A stretch of DNA of 56,415 bases from Saccharofermentans sp. (GTDB taxonomy: Bacteria > Bacillota > Clostridia > Saccharofermentanales > Saccharofermentanaceae). The stretch is taken from positions 1-56,415 of the forward strand of contig JAIKYD010000027.1 of NCBI GenBank assembly GCA_024683485.1, in the 5' to 3' direction. The notes beneath the pieces are model-generated. The model worked only from the letters and a program-made list of their open reading frames with translations, made no database searches and had not been told where the DNA came from. Position numbers and translations under genes: made by a program. Shown here one piece after another: positions 26,279 through 35,471 of the stretch. Position 1 is the stretch's first letter; every line of letters begins with the position of its first letter.

Positions 26279-26386
26279 ATGAAGTGTCCATTTTGCGGAG
26301 AAGAAATGGAACATTGCTTTTTATATGCGAGCCAGAGGGTAGGCTTTCCGTGGTTTCCTGATAGCCAGCTTATTGATAAGGAATAA
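26279..26386 (+). CDS. 35-aa zinc-ribbon mini-protein, perhaps truncated
   Basis: MKCPFCGEEMEHCFLYASQR begins this 35-aa product, which ends FPDSQLIDKE. The CPFCGEEME start is typical of small zinc-ribbon proteins (DUF6487-like, usually about 70-80 aa with a second CxxC), but here the stop comes before any second CxxC. AAGGGAG 10 bases upstream is a good ribosome site. It lies between the tetR operators and the broken araC gene. It is either a true mini-protein or a truncated one. Confidence 0.5.
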   Translation: MKCPFCGEEMEHCFLYASQRVGFPWFPDSQLIDKE

Positions 26387-26419
26387 ATCAATTTTCGCAA
26401 AGAGGCAGCAAGACGGATT

Positions 26420-27409
26420 ATGGAACTGAGGACTAAGAGCAAACGGCCGGGAATAAAGAGCACTATTGATGTTTTCTATGACAAGACCATTGGGTTCTCG
26501 AAGTACATCAATGATTCAGCGACCTATAAAATGGTGCTGGTAAAAAGCGGCTCGTTTGTGGTTGAAGAGAATGGCGAATATAAGGTGATAACAGCACCTG
26601 TAGGAATGGCTGTAAACGAGAAGGCGGACTTTAAGGTCATATCTGAAAGCGGAGTTGAATCCAGCACCATTTATTTCAAGCCTTCGTTTATCAGAGAAGA
26701 ATTCACTTTCGAAGCGATCAATTCCGGCAAATACGATAAGCTGTTAAATGCTGTGAAGAAAAGCAGACAGATGGATCCTGACGAGAGAATGATAACTGCG
26801 ATCGAAGGAAATGTCGAGTTTGAGGATTCCTATGATGCATCAATATACCAGGATGCAATTCTGCTGCTTGAATTCAACTGGCACGAAAGAGATATAGTTT
26901 ATTACACACTTACCAAACAGGAGTACGATGCAGTAAACAGAATGTTCGAGAGCGTTAAATATGATCTCGTCGAACAGCCTGATAATCTTTGAATCCTGCG
27001 CGTAAGATATTTCATTATTACACTGTTGTTTACGGCAACGGCAGACTTCTACAGAAACTTCAGACAGGATGAGATATATAAGGATCCGCTGGTGGCGAAG
27101 GTTGCAAGATACCTGTGGGAAAACCTCGGAGATGATATTACCCTGACGGGCATACTCAGGAAGTTTTCTGTAAACAAGAATACGCTCAACGAAGCATTTA
27201 ATAATGAGATGTCAATGTCATGCATGGCTTACCTTGAACAGCTGAGAGTAAACCTTGCCAAGAAAATGCTTCAGTTCTCGGATTATTCCATAAGCGAGAT
27301 AAGCAGCACTTGCGGATATAAGGATGTCAGTTATTTTTCTAAAGTATTTAAGAAACACACCGGACAGACCGCATCTGAATATCAAAAATATATGAAAGAC
27401 CTGTGCTGA
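26420..27409 (+). pseudogene. AraC-family regulator interrupted by one in-frame TGA
   Basis: One continuous frame of 330 codons broken only by TGA at 26990-26992. Before the stop is a cupin-like sensor domain (KYINDSATYKMVLVKSGSF, FKPSFIREEFTFEAI). After it the protein continues as ILRVRYFIITLLFTATADFY, a linker helix typical of the family, and a double-helix-turn-helix domain: ITLTGILRKFSVNKNTLNEA, then SISEISSTCGYKDVSYFSKV and FKKHTGQTASEYQKYM. Relatives often have Trp in this linker (PDxWW), so TGG to TGA is a likely origin. Neighbouring genes use TGA as a true stop. It is a recent nonsense mutation, a sequencing error, or two separate proteins. Confidence 0.8.
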
Positions 27410-27544
27410 TATCCTGAATTGAGAGCGGGAACAGGTATCATCGTCTTTTGCTGCAGTTTTTGAGAATTTGCGGTGTGAGTGTTAATCTTTGAAATATCGG
27501 TATAATGGACGGATAAATGCAGATTGCAAAAGGGGGAACAGGAA

Positions 27545-28087
27545 ATGATTCTGTCGGATAAAACAATAATGAGAATGCTCGAAGAGAAAACGCTGAAGAT
27601 CGAGCCACTTACAAAAGAGCAGATCCAGCCTGCAAGCGTTGATATACGGTTGGGACGCACTTTCAGCGTCGTGGATGATACTCCGTCAGGGATAATAACT
27701 CTCGAGAATGAGATCAAATACAAGACCATTACCGCTGATACTTATCTGATCATGCCGGGACAGTTCGTACTTGCTACCACGATGGAATATTTCGAGCTGC
27801 CCGATGATTTGACTGCGTTTGTGGAAGGCAGGAGTTCACTCGGCAGAATGGGTCTGTTCATCCAGAATGCCGGATGGGTCGATCCGGGATTCAAAGGTGA
27901 GATAACACTCGAACTCTATAACGCCAACAGATGTGCGATTGAGCTGAAGGCAGGAAGAAGAGTCGGACAGCTTGTTTTCGCAGAGATGGATGCCGCTGCG
28001 CTTAATCCTTATAACGGAAAGTACCAGGGCCAGACTGGTGCGACAGGCTCGAGGGTATATAAAGATAAAGAGAACAATGAGGGCTGA
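27545..28087 (+). CDS. dcd: dCTP deaminase
   Basis: Makes dUTP from dCTP for thymidylate synthesis (a bifunctional form would make dUMP). At 180 aa from ATG 27545 it has the usual length; a TTG at 27524 is less likely. The family core is complete: [30 protein letters not shown], the substrate loop [31 protein letters not shown] with the catalytic Glu, and the closing [19 protein letters not shown] at 27501-27506 is a likely -10. Trimeric cytoplasmic enzyme. Confidence 0.95.
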   Translation: MILSDKTIMRMLEEKTLKIEPLTKEQIQPASVDIRLGRTFSVVDDTPSGIITLENEIKYKTITADTYLIMPGQFVLATTMEYFELPDDLTAFVEGRSSLGRMGLFIQNAGWVDPGFKGEITLELYNANRCAIELKAGRRVGQLVFAEMDAAALNPYNGKYQGQTGATGSRVYKDKENNEG

Positions 28088-28108
28088 AACCTTCATTCCG
28101 GAGGATAT

Positions 28109-28924
28109 ATGGAAGGTATAGAAGAGGTATATGAGTTTTACAACAACGGTGCCGAGATAGGACGTCTGGAACGCGGTCTTGGTGTGGTTGAGTTTTACAG
28201 ATCAAAAGAGATCATTGAGAAGTATCTTAATGGCAGTCTTAAGATATATGATGTCGGCGGCGGAGTCGGCAAATATGCTGAGTGGCTTGCAGGAAAAGGA
28301 CACGATGTGACACTTATAGAACTTGCACCTGCTGCGGTGGATTATGCAAAAGAGCATATGACAGTCCATTATGAGGCAGAGGTGGGCGACGCGCGTAAGC
28401 TTGACAAGCCTGATAAGAGCAGCGATATGGTGCTTCTCATGGGACCGCTTTATCATCTCATGAGTAAGGAAGACAGAATGCTAGTTCTGTCGGAAGCGAA
28501 CCGTGTGCTTAAGGATAACGGCATTCTGATAGCTGCAGGCATATCCAAATACAGTTCCGCCACCTGGGCTTTGTCGGTATATGGAACCGCAAATGTTTTC
28601 ATAGATGATGATATCTATATGAACATGATCGAGCGCGAAATGTCATGCGGCGAACATATACGTCCCAAGGAATATCCGTTCTTCATTTCAAATGCATATT
28701 TCCACACCATTGACGGTCTTAGAGATGAGATAAAGAACTCCGGATTTGATGTGACAGAAAGTGTTGCTGTAGAAGGCTGTTCCTGGATCGCGCCGGATAT
28801 CTATGGTAAGTGGCAAGATCCTGATAAGAGGGAAAGACTGCTCAAGATAATCAGAGCGTCCGATCATGACGAATCAATGATGGGTATCAGTCCACATTTT
28901 ATGGTGATCGCGGAGAAGAAATAA
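28109..28924 (+). CDS. Class I SAM-dependent methyltransferase
   Basis: A 271-aa methyltransferase. Motif I is IYDVGGGVGKYAEWLAGKGH, followed by VTLIELAPAAV and SSDMVLLMGPLYHLMSKEDR (motif IV). It starts 21 bases after dcd with GGAGG upstream and is probably cotranscribed with it. Small-molecule substrate unknown. Confidence 0.87.
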   Translation: MEGIEEVYEFYNNGAEIGRLERGLGVVEFYRSKEIIEKYLNGSLKIYDVGGGVGKYAEWLAGKGHDVTLIELAPAAVDYAKEHMTVHYEAEVGDARKLDKPDKSSDMVLLMGPLYHLMSKEDRMLVLSEANRVLKDNGILIAAGISKYSSATWALSVYGTANVFIDDDIYMNMIEREMSCGEHIRPKEYPFFISNAYFHTIDGLRDEIKNSGFDVTESVAVEGCSWIAPDIYGKWQDPDKRERLLKIIRASDHDESMMGISPHFMVIAEKK

Positions 28925-28936
28925 GAGGGTAAGTCT

Positions 28937-29356
28937 ATGATCATAAAACGTGCCGGTGAAGTTGATGACAGAATAGGTGATTTTATCCATAAGGAATTTG
29001 TTTTTTATGGTGAACAGAATAATGTTGTGCTGAACTATGATGAGTTCTGTTTTGTTGCTGAAGATGATGACGGAAATATAGTTGGAGTTATTACAGGCCG
29101 CGCTTACTACAACGAAGTCCATATAGGTGATCTTATAGTTGACAGGAACTGCCGAAGAAGCGGACTGGGAAGCAGACTTGTTGGTGCGGTTGAGGATGCG
29201 TACAAGGGCAAAGGATATTCGAAGATAACGCTTACGACCTTTGGATTTCAGGCACCGGATTTCTATAAGAAACTCGGGTATGAGATTGAGTTTATCCGCG
29301 AAGATGATGATACTAAACTCAGCAAGTATTTCCTGTCAAAGAGGTTGCCTGCATAA
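28937..29356 (+). CDS. GNAT N-acetyltransferase
   Basis: A 139-aa GNAT with NIVGVITGRAYYNEVHIGDL, then LIVDRNCRRSGLGSRLVGAV (acetyl-CoA loop R-R-S-G-L-G-S) and APDFYKKLGY. The start is 12 bases after the preceding methyltransferase and its stop 11 bases before the next, so dcd through 29991 looks like one operon. Substrate unknown. Confidence 0.87.
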   Translation: MIIKRAGEVDDRIGDFIHKEFVFYGEQNNVVLNYDEFCFVAEDDDGNIVGVITGRAYYNEVHIGDLIVDRNCRRSGLGSRLVGAVEDAYKGKGYSKITLTTFGFQAPDFYKKLGYEIEFIREDDDTKLSKYFLSKRLPA

Positions 29357-29367
29357 AAGAGGAAAGT

Positions 29368-29991
29368 ATGAGAAATCCCTGGGAAGATATCAGACTAGAT
29401 GATTATGAAAATCATATGAAGCTTGATTCCGTAATGCAGCTTCAGACCATGAATTCCATGATGAAGGAACAGTTCGAAGCTTATCCGGCTTCGACTGCGG
29501 TGGTGCTTGGTATTGCGGGAGGAAACGGACTGGAACATGTGTGCCGTGACAAGTATAAAACTGTTTACGGTGTTGATATCAATGAGGATTATCTGAAAAC
29601 TGTGAGTGAACGTTTTCGGGATATGGGAGACGTAATAAAATGTCTTAAGATCGATCTGATCAATGAGGCAGACAGACTCCCGTGCGCAGATCTCGTGATA
29701 GCCAATCTTCTGATCGAATATATTGGTTATGATGCTTTCAGTAATGTTGTTCAGAAGATAGTGCCTTCATACGTCTCGTGCGCAATCCAGATAAACACAG
29801 ATGAGAAACAGTGGGTGTCTGATTCACCTTATCTTCACGCTTTTGACAGGCTGGATGAAGTGCATCATCAGATGGATGGAAATAAACTGTCCGGTGTAAT
29901 GTCCGGGATCGGATACACACTGATCTATCACAGCAGTGAGAAGCTTCCCAATGGCAAGGCACTGGAAAGGCTTGATTACCGCAGGATATGA
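29368..29991 (+). CDS. Class I SAM-dependent methyltransferase, divergent motif I
   Basis: A 207-aa protein with a Rossmann-type SAM site: AVVLGIAGGNGLEHV replaces the usual DxGxGxG, with YGVDINEDYLKTVSE as the acidic loop and ADLVIANLLIEYIGYDAF as motif IV. It ends the run of small genes from dcd. A substrate cannot be inferred. Confidence 0.78.
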   Translation: MRNPWEDIRLDDYENHMKLDSVMQLQTMNSMMKEQFEAYPASTAVVLGIAGGNGLEHVCRDKYKTVYGVDINEDYLKTVSERFRDMGDVIKCLKIDLINEADRLPCADLVIANLLIEYIGYDAFSNVVQKIVPSYVSCAIQINTDEKQWVSDSPYLHAFDRLDEVHHQMDGNKLSGVMSGIGYTLIYHSSEKLPNGKALERLDYRRI

Positions 29992-30101
29992 TCTTCGGGT
30001 CTGAGCGTACATTGCCGTTTTTCAAAGAACAAAACCCATTTGCTCTTACCCTCCAAATGTGAGACTATACAAGCAGAAAAATAAAAGAAAGAGTGTTATC
30101 T

Positions 30102-31169
30102 GTGAGCAAAGTAATCGTAGGAATGTCGGGCGGAGTTGACAGCGCTGTTGCAGCATATCTGCTGAAAGAACAGGGCTATGAAGTGATGGGCGTAACACTG
30201 CGCACATGGGGCTCTGATGAAGATGGCGACAGCAGGTGCTGCGAGATCGATGAGGCAAGGCGCATCTGTGAGATCCTCGGAATAAAATACCATCCGCATA
30301 ACTGCACTTCACTGTTCAGACAGAATGTTGTGACGCCTTTTATAGATGCTTACCTTCAGGGTATGACACCAAATCCCTGCATTGAATGCAACAGGTATGT
30401 TAAGTGGGCAAAACTGATCGAACTTGCGGATATTTTCGAAGCTGAATATGTGGCTACCGGTCATTATGCTTATATAGAGAAAATGGCCAACGGCAGGTTT
30501 ACGGTGCGCAAGGCGCTTCATACCGGAAAAGACCAGACATACATGCTCTACAAACTGACGCAGGAGCAGCTGTCACGCACACTTATGCCCCTCGGAAAAT
30601 TCACTAAAGATGAGGTCCGTAAGATAGCAGAGGAAGCTGGTCTGCCCTGTGCGCATAAAGAGGAATCGCAGGAGATATGTTTTGTTACTGAAGGAAGGTA
30701 TTCTGATTTTATCTGCGGGAATACTGACAGGCAGATCCCCCGTGAAGGGAATTTTGTCGATGAAGACGGAAATATCTTAGGCAGGCATAAAGGCATCTAC
30801 CAGTACACGGTGGGCCAGCGTAAAGGATTGGGTATTGCGCTCGGTTATCCCGCATTTGTTACCAGGATCGATACAGTAAATAATACTGTTGTTTTGGGCA
30901 CCGAAGATGCACTGATGTGTGATTCTTTCTTGTGCAGGGAAGTAAATTTTCTCAGCATTCCGGAGCCTTCGGAAGGTGAGAAGATCAGGTGTTTTGCCAA
31001 GGCTCGTTATCATCAGACGGAACGTCCTGCAACACTCGAGAAGCTTTCTGGCGATCAGGTTAGAGTTGCGCTGGATGAAGCGGTAAAAGGAGTGTCACCC
31101 GGACAGTCAGCGGTGTTCTATGATGAGAACGGATGCGTAGTCGGCGGCGGAGTGATAGTTAGAGATTAG
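30102..31169 (+). CDS. mnmA: tRNA-specific 2-thiouridylase
   Basis: Thiolates U34 of tRNA-Lys, -Glu and -Gln using ATP and a sulfur relay. At 355 aa from GTG 30102 (MSKVIVGMSGG) it has family length; GTG 30093 is an alternative. The PP-loop is GMSGGVDSAVAAYLL. The two catalytic cysteines are present: Cys93 in NPCIECN and Cys193 in SQEICFV, the equivalents of Cys102 and Cys199 in E. coli. HDVTGHYAYI-type and KGLGIALGYPAFV motifs complete the tRNA-binding part. A conserved-looking TTACCC...TGAGACT element lies 36 bases upstream. Confidence 0.95.
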   Translation: MSKVIVGMSGGVDSAVAAYLLKEQGYEVMGVTLRTWGSDEDGDSRCCEIDEARRICEILGIKYHPHNCTSLFRQNVVTPFIDAYLQGMTPNPCIECNRYVKWAKLIELADIFEAEYVATGHYAYIEKMANGRFTVRKALHTGKDQTYMLYKLTQEQLSRTLMPLGKFTKDEVRKIAEEAGLPCAHKEESQEICFVTEGRYSDFICGNTDRQIPREGNFVDEDGNILGRHKGIYQYTVGQRKGLGIALGYPAFVTRIDTVNNTVVLGTEDALMCDSFLCREVNFLSIPEPSEGEKIRCFAKARYHQTERPATLEKLSGDQVRVALDEAVKGVSPGQSAVFYDENGCVVGGGVIVRD

Positions 31170-31181
31170 GGAGATGTTGTT

Positions 31182-31622
31182 ATGGATAAAGAAATAGTGG
31201 AATTTCTCATCAAAGCCAAACAGGCAACATATGCCGGAAAGGGTGCTGAAACAGCATCATCGAGAGTTAAGTCACACGACCTGATCTATAAAGATGGCCA
31301 GTATATGTATTACGATACTTATCTCGGAGGAGACAAATTTGCCGGAGAGGAAGCTCTTTGGATCTCTGAAGTTCCGTATTGGAGCATGAATTATGTTGGC
31401 AGGGTAACGGGGGATAACTTCAGCGGTGACTTCCTGAAAGAAGCGTTGCTCAGAGTGCCTGAGGATAAACCATTTCGCGGACCGGATAAATACACAAACG
31501 GTGATTATGAATATCTTTGCAGTATAGATGGAGACTTTGAGTGGTTCCAGGGCAGGGAAACGATCAGCTGTAAAGGTGAAGAGATCTATGAATGTTATTT
31601 TCATGGCGGGCTGATCAAGTAA
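31182..31622 (+). CDS. DUF5680-like protein
   Basis: A 146-aa protein matching the DUF5680 pattern: FLIKAKQATYAGKG, SRVKSHDLIYKDGQYMYYDT, YLGGDKFAGEEALW, VPYWSMNYVGRV and, at the end, YECYFHGGLIK. In other proteins this domain follows an XRE helix-turn-helix; here it stands alone. Function unknown. It starts 12 bases after mnmA. Confidence 0.8.
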   Translation: MDKEIVEFLIKAKQATYAGKGAETASSRVKSHDLIYKDGQYMYYDTYLGGDKFAGEEALWISEVPYWSMNYVGRVTGDNFSGDFLKEALLRVPEDKPFRGPDKYTNGDYEYLCSIDGDFEWFQGRETISCKGEEIYECYFHGGLIK

Positions 31623-31641
31623 CCGGAAAGGTGTTTTGCGG

Positions 31642-31860
31642 ATGCCAATATTCAAAAAGAAAAACCAAAATGAGTTCAGATTTGACCCTGAGACCCAGTA
31701 TGCAGTCATAAGAAGTTCCATATGCACCGGAGAGAAAGTCGCCGGATTCAAGAATAAAAAAGACGGCCATTTTACTGAGGTCATGGTGATCAGGTCTTCT
31801 GAGGATGAGAACAGGTTCAAGGCCGCTTATAATATCGAGACTTTGCGCACAGAGTATTGA
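31642..31860 (+). CDS. Small conserved-looking protein of unknown function
   Basis: A 72-aa basic protein from ATG 31642 (MPIFKKKNQNEFRFDPETQY). It includes VIRSSICTGEKVAGFKNKKD and HFTEVMVIRSSEDEN, a pattern I recall from uncharacterised clostridial proteins. It lies 19 bases after the DUF5680-like gene, in the mnmA operon. I cannot assign a function. Confidence 0.65.
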   Translation: MPIFKKKNQNEFRFDPETQYAVIRSSICTGEKVAGFKNKKDGHFTEVMVIRSSEDENRFKAAYNIETLRTEY

Positions 31861-31918
31861 ATTAGACCGGCAGATGATCGAATAATGTCTGCTGTGTCTT
31901 ATCTTGCCACGGAATAGA

Positions 31919-32662
31919 TTATTGCTTTACCGCCTTCACAAACAGGAAGTCGGGCTTGTGGTAAAGATCATAGTATTCAGGATACTTATGTACCAGTTCT
32001 TCGGTCGGATAAGGCTCAGTCATCTTAAGGATCCTGAATCCTGAATCAGCCAGGGTATTTACTATGGTTGAGAACATCCTGTGATATCTCTGTACGCCCT
32101 CGACAAACCATGTGGAATCATTTCTTTTTTCGACACAGTAATTTGCAATGTTCACATGGAGCTTTCTGCCGTTTTCATCGCGGGTCCATCTGTCACCGTT
32201 GCCTGAATAACAAGTGGCCAACGGGTGTTCCTGTGAGAAAAGAAAGATGCCTCCGTCACTTAAGAGCCGGTAAACATTCTTTACTACGCCGGTGAAATCC
32301 TCGACATAGTGTAAAGCAAGTGAACTGATTACCACGTCGAATTCTTCGTCAATGCTGTCCAGATCTTCCATCGGCATATTTATATATGTGATGTTGGGGT
32401 TACTGTTTTTGCTCATGGCTACAGCGAGCATATTCTCAGATATATCGATGCCTGTAACTTTTGAAGCCCCGAGATTCAGATAGTCGATGCAGCGTTCGCC
32501 TGTTCCGCATCCAAGATCAAGGATCCTCTTATCTTTAAGATCAGGCATTAGTGAAAAAAGTGTCGGGAGCTCGAAAAGGTTGTTTGCGTTTACTTCACGC
32601 TCGCGGAGTTTGCTGTATTCTTTGAAGAACACCTCATTGTCATAGATGTTTTGCTTTGCCAT
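31919..32662 (-). CDS. Class I SAM-dependent methyltransferase (paralogue of 20644-21387)
   Basis: A 247-aa methyltransferase with motif I RILDLGCGTGERCIDYL, acidic loop GIDISENMLAVAMSKN, and FDVVISSLALHYVEDF. It is a clear paralogue of the protein at 20644-21387 (same length; aligned N-terminus KQNIYDN; shared VFSxxHPxxT-type motif and end). Its last residues differ. Substrate unknown. Confidence 0.88.
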   Translation of the reverse strand: MAKQNIYDNEVFFKEYSKLREREVNANNLFELPTLFSLMPDLKDKRILDLGCGTGERCIDYLNLGASKVTGIDISENMLAVAMSKNSNPNITYINMPMEDLDSIDEEFDVVISSLALHYVEDFTGVVKNVYRLLSDGGIFLFSQEHPLATCYSGNGDRWTRDENGRKLHVNIANYCVEKRNDSTWFVEGVQRYHRMFSTIVNTLADSGFRILKMTEPYPTEELVHKYPEYYDLYHKPDFLFVKAVKQ

Positions 32663-32734
32663 TTTTATCCTCCATATTTTCCCCAGTGTTTTTTGTCCTT
32701 GGTTGTCAGAACGTATTTAAACGGTTTTCAGATC

Positions 32735-34069
32735 TCACTGCGGTATGATGATGCCTCCAAAGTATTCGGGCTTTCCCTTTTTGTCATTCAATACGAAGCC
32801 GCGCGTAGTAAGGAGCACATATGTGCCGTCAGCTTTCCGGGCACGGTAGTAAACGGACTGAACCTCGGCCTCCTTGCATAATACGGCATCAACTGCTTTG
32901 CGGTATGCATCAACATCTTCAGGATGAATGTAATCCTGCCAGACACTTTCGGCGTGGTACATATATTCTGAATCAAGACCGAAATCTTTTACCAGAGCGA
33001 GTGACCATCTGGAGAAATCGTAACGCATGTCGTTAAGATATACATAACCTCCGCCGGCTATTGTACACATGGCGCCGAAAAAAGCATCTAGAAGGCGTTT
33101 CCTCTCGGCAGGGATCGGGTCCTTTATCTCCTTCATTTTCCTGAAATCCTCTATGAGCTTCGAGGATTTAAGTTTGTTTTTGTTCTTATACATTTTCTGG
33201 TCGGCCCGCTTGAAGACTGCTTCGAAGTCTTCATCTTTGCCGGGATGATAAATTGCCATTCCGCAGGCAACGACAGGTCCGGATCGGGTGACCCTGTTTG
33301 TCTCGGAAGTTTCTCTGAACTCTCTGATAAGTTTCTCGCGCTGCTTGTAATCGCTCCCGCTCAGAAGAACTACGAATTCATCTCCGCCGACCCTGAACAC
33401 AGGACTGTGTTTGAAGATATCACATATCATCCTGCTCGCGCTCTGAAGTGCTTCATCTCCGTAACTGTGACCTCTTGTGTCGTTCATGCGCTTAAGGTCA
33501 TTTAGATCACACATGACTATACCGAAAGGCGGAACTTCCTCTCCTGACTTTATCTTGTTGCTAATGGATTCTATCTGTTCTTTATAAGCATTCTTGTTGC
33601 GTATGCCCGTAAGATAATCGAGTCTTGCCATGAGTTCGGCGGACTGAAGATTCTTTTTCTGTTCTTCCTCTTTTCTGTATTCAGCCTCAACATTCCTGGC
33701 GCAGAAAACGATATGTTTTTTGTCTTCGCTCAGGAGCTCGATGTGACGTAGATGAGTTATTTCACCATCAACTACCAGTCTGTAAATGGCGGCATGGGAT
33801 GAGTGCGCAGACAAATAATCGAGCATCATCTCTTTGTTCAGGAATTTCAGAGCCTGTTCAAGGTCATCCGGATGGACGCACTTTTTGGCACATTTGACCG
33901 CATCCTTGAAAAAGTCTTTGCCCTTTGACGGAAGTCCCATCTCTTTGAGTATGCCGATCGGGACAAATTCAATGTAGCTTCCTGTCTCGATATCGACGTA
34001 ATATAGACCGTCAAAATGCGTTGACAGCGTGAGGGCTATCTGTTTGAAAACTTCCTGGTCTTTGATCAT
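32735..34069 (-). CDS. PAS-GGDEF-PAS diguanylate cyclase
   Basis: A 444-aa cytoplasmic protein from ATG 34069 (MIKDQEVFKQIAL), with GAGG upstream. Order: PAS-like N-terminal domain (about 10-125), GGDEF domain (about 140-300) with LTGIRNKNAY, DLNDLKRMNDTRGHSYGDEA and an intact RVGGDEFVVLLSG, and a C-terminal PAS domain (about 325-444; WQDYIHPEDVDAYRKAV, KADGTYVLLTTRGFV). It should make cyclic di-GMP. A sensor after the cyclase is unusual, since most are N-terminal. The protein is one of four c-di-GMP proteins in this window. Confidence 0.9.
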   Translation of the reverse strand: MIKDQEVFKQIALTLSTHFDGLYYVDIETGSYIEFVPIGILKEMGLPSKGKDFFKDAVKCAKKCVHPDDLEQALKFLNKEMMLDYLSAHSSHAAIYRLVVDGEITHLRHIELLSEDKKHIVFCARNVEAEYRKEEEQKKNLQSAELMARLDYLTGIRNKNAYKEQIESISNKIKSGEEVPPFGIVMCDLNDLKRMNDTRGHSYGDEALQSASRMICDIFKHSPVFRVGGDEFVVLLSGSDYKQREKLIREFRETSETNRVTRSGPVVACGMAIYHPGKDEDFEAVFKRADQKMYKNKNKLKSSKLIEDFRKMKEIKDPIPAERKRLLDAFFGAMCTIAGGGYVYLNDMRYDFSRWSLALVKDFGLDSEYMYHAESVWQDYIHPEDVDAYRKAVDAVLCKEAEVQSVYYRARKADGTYVLLTTRGFVLNDKKGKPEYFGGIIIPQ

Positions 34070-34247
34070 ATATGGCCTCTTCAACAAAAGTCACTTGAAT
34101 GGCGTGGAGTCAGCAATTACTCACGATTCTAAAGATGAAAGAGTTTGTTTTCAAGAGCAATGATAGTTTCTTTTGAGGCAGCTTATACTGATGGACTGTT
34201 TGCGGACTGGATAGACCGAAAACAGGTGAATAAAGGTTTTGAAAAAA

Positions 34248-35378
34248 TCAGATATATGTGCCTAAATATGCAAATTCCGTAGGCTCCGCGTCCAGTTCAC
34301 ACAAAAGTGCAATAACTTCCTCGGAATAAACCGATGCTTCGAAATCCAGATAGAACATGAATTCAAAGTCTCTTCCTGCGATCGGACGTGATTCGATCTT
34401 GGTGAGGTTGAGTCCTAAAGATGAGAACTTTGCCAGAGTGTCAGCAAGCGCTCCGGGGGTATGGCCCAATGCGAGCATAACAGATGTTTTCGAGGCACCC
34501 GGAAAGATCATGAGTTCCTTGGTGATGCATATGAAGCGTGTATAGTTGTTGTCGGTGTTCTGAATGTCATCCCTGATCGCTTCAAGTCCGTAAAGCAGCT
34601 GGCAGTCTGCAGAGGAGATGGCGGCAACATCTTTGCGTCCTGAATCTGCAACATTCCTTGCTGCCACGGCAGTGTTCTCAACGATATTGACCTTGATATC
34701 AGGATGTTCTTTAAGGAACTTGCTGCACTGGCCTATTGCCTGGTTGTGTGAATACACTTCGCGGATATCTTCAAATCTCGCACCGTGATTTGCGAGAAGC
34801 TTGTGGCTGATCCTCAATTTGTAATCTCTTACGATATGGAAATTGTGTCCTACCATAAGGTCATAGACCTGTGTAACGGAACCGAATGAACTGTTCTCGA
34901 TAGGGAGGATTCCAAATTTGCAAAGGCCGGATTCGACTGCCTGGAAAACGCCGTCGAATGTTCTGAAATACATGATGTTTGCGTGACGGAAGATCTTGTC
35001 TGTTGCAATCTGGGAGTAAGCGCCCTCAATACCCTGGCAGGCAACCATGGGTGACTTGGGAAATTCATTTGGAGTTGTCTCCAAAGCCTTGCGGATCTGA
35101 TCGGCGAGCTCTGTGCGCGTTCCGTATTCGGTATTGCGGTAGGAATGACTCAGATTAAACATTGTGGAGAAGAGAACGCGCTCATAGTTATCGATAAGTG
35201 AATTTGAAGTCTCGAGTCCTGCCAGATAACTCCGCTCATAGCGTCTGCTCTTCAGGGCAATCTCTGACTTGCTTAAAGTCTCGTTGGCCGCCTTGCTGGC
35301 TTCCAGTCTTTCCGCGAAAAGTTCCTTGATCTGTTCGTCGATCTCTTCGATCCTTTTTCCTGCCTGTTTCTGTGTCAT
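34248..35378 (-). CDS. pheA: Bifunctional chorismate mutase / prephenate dehydratase (P-protein)
   Basis: Converts chorismate through prephenate to phenylpyruvate, the committed branch to phenylalanine. 376 aa from ATG 35378 (MTQKQAGKRIEEIDEQIKEL), with GACGGAGGAC just upstream. Residues about 1-85 are the chorismate mutase helix domain; about 105-280 the dehydratase (GIEGAYSQIA, PIENSSFGSVTQVYDLM, NYTRFICI with the catalytic TRF); about 295-376 the regulatory ACT domain with LNLTKIESRPIAG, the Phe-binding ESRP motif. It is controlled by an attenuator directly upstream, with promoter, Phe-rich leader peptide and terminator annotated separately, and by feedback through the ACT domain. Confidence 0.95.
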   Translation of the reverse strand: MTQKQAGKRIEEIDEQIKELFAERLEASKAANETLSKSEIALKSRRYERSYLAGLETSNSLIDNYERVLFSTMFNLSHSYRNTEYGTRTELADQIRKALETTPNEFPKSPMVACQGIEGAYSQIATDKIFRHANIMYFRTFDGVFQAVESGLCKFGILPIENSSFGSVTQVYDLMVGHNFHIVRDYKLRISHKLLANHGARFEDIREVYSHNQAIGQCSKFLKEHPDIKVNIVENTAVAARNVADSGRKDVAAISSADCQLLYGLEAIRDDIQNTDNNYTRFICITKELMIFPGASKTSVMLALGHTPGALADTLAKFSSLGLNLTKIESRPIAGRDFEFMFYLDFEASVYSEEVIALLCELDAEPTEFAYLGTYI

Positions 35379-35398
35379 GGTTTTGTCCTCCGTCAAAT

Positions 35399-35432
35399 TA
35401 AAAGCCCCGCAAGTCTTGTTCACTGCGGGGCT
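35399..35432 (-). terminator. Attenuator terminator in the pheA leader
   Basis: On the minus strand AGCCCCGCA and TGCGGGGCT form a 9-bp G+C-rich stem with a 12-base loop, followed by TTTTAATTT, 20 bases before the pheA ribosome site. The competing antiterminator pairs GTTCGCTGC (35472-35464, beginning at the last base of the leader-peptide stop) with GCAGTGAAC (35426-35418, the end of the terminator arm and its loop): nine pairs, one of them G-U. Confidence 0.88.
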
Positions 35433-35471
35433 CTGATAATCGTAAATCAAGGTATATTTACATGCAGCGAA

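Noticed and set aside
26990..26992. UGA read as Trp or selenocysteine
   Set aside because: TGA ends other genes here (for example 1246, 51027, 52229) and TGG codes Trp throughout. No selenocysteine insertion hairpin or selenoprotein family is involved.
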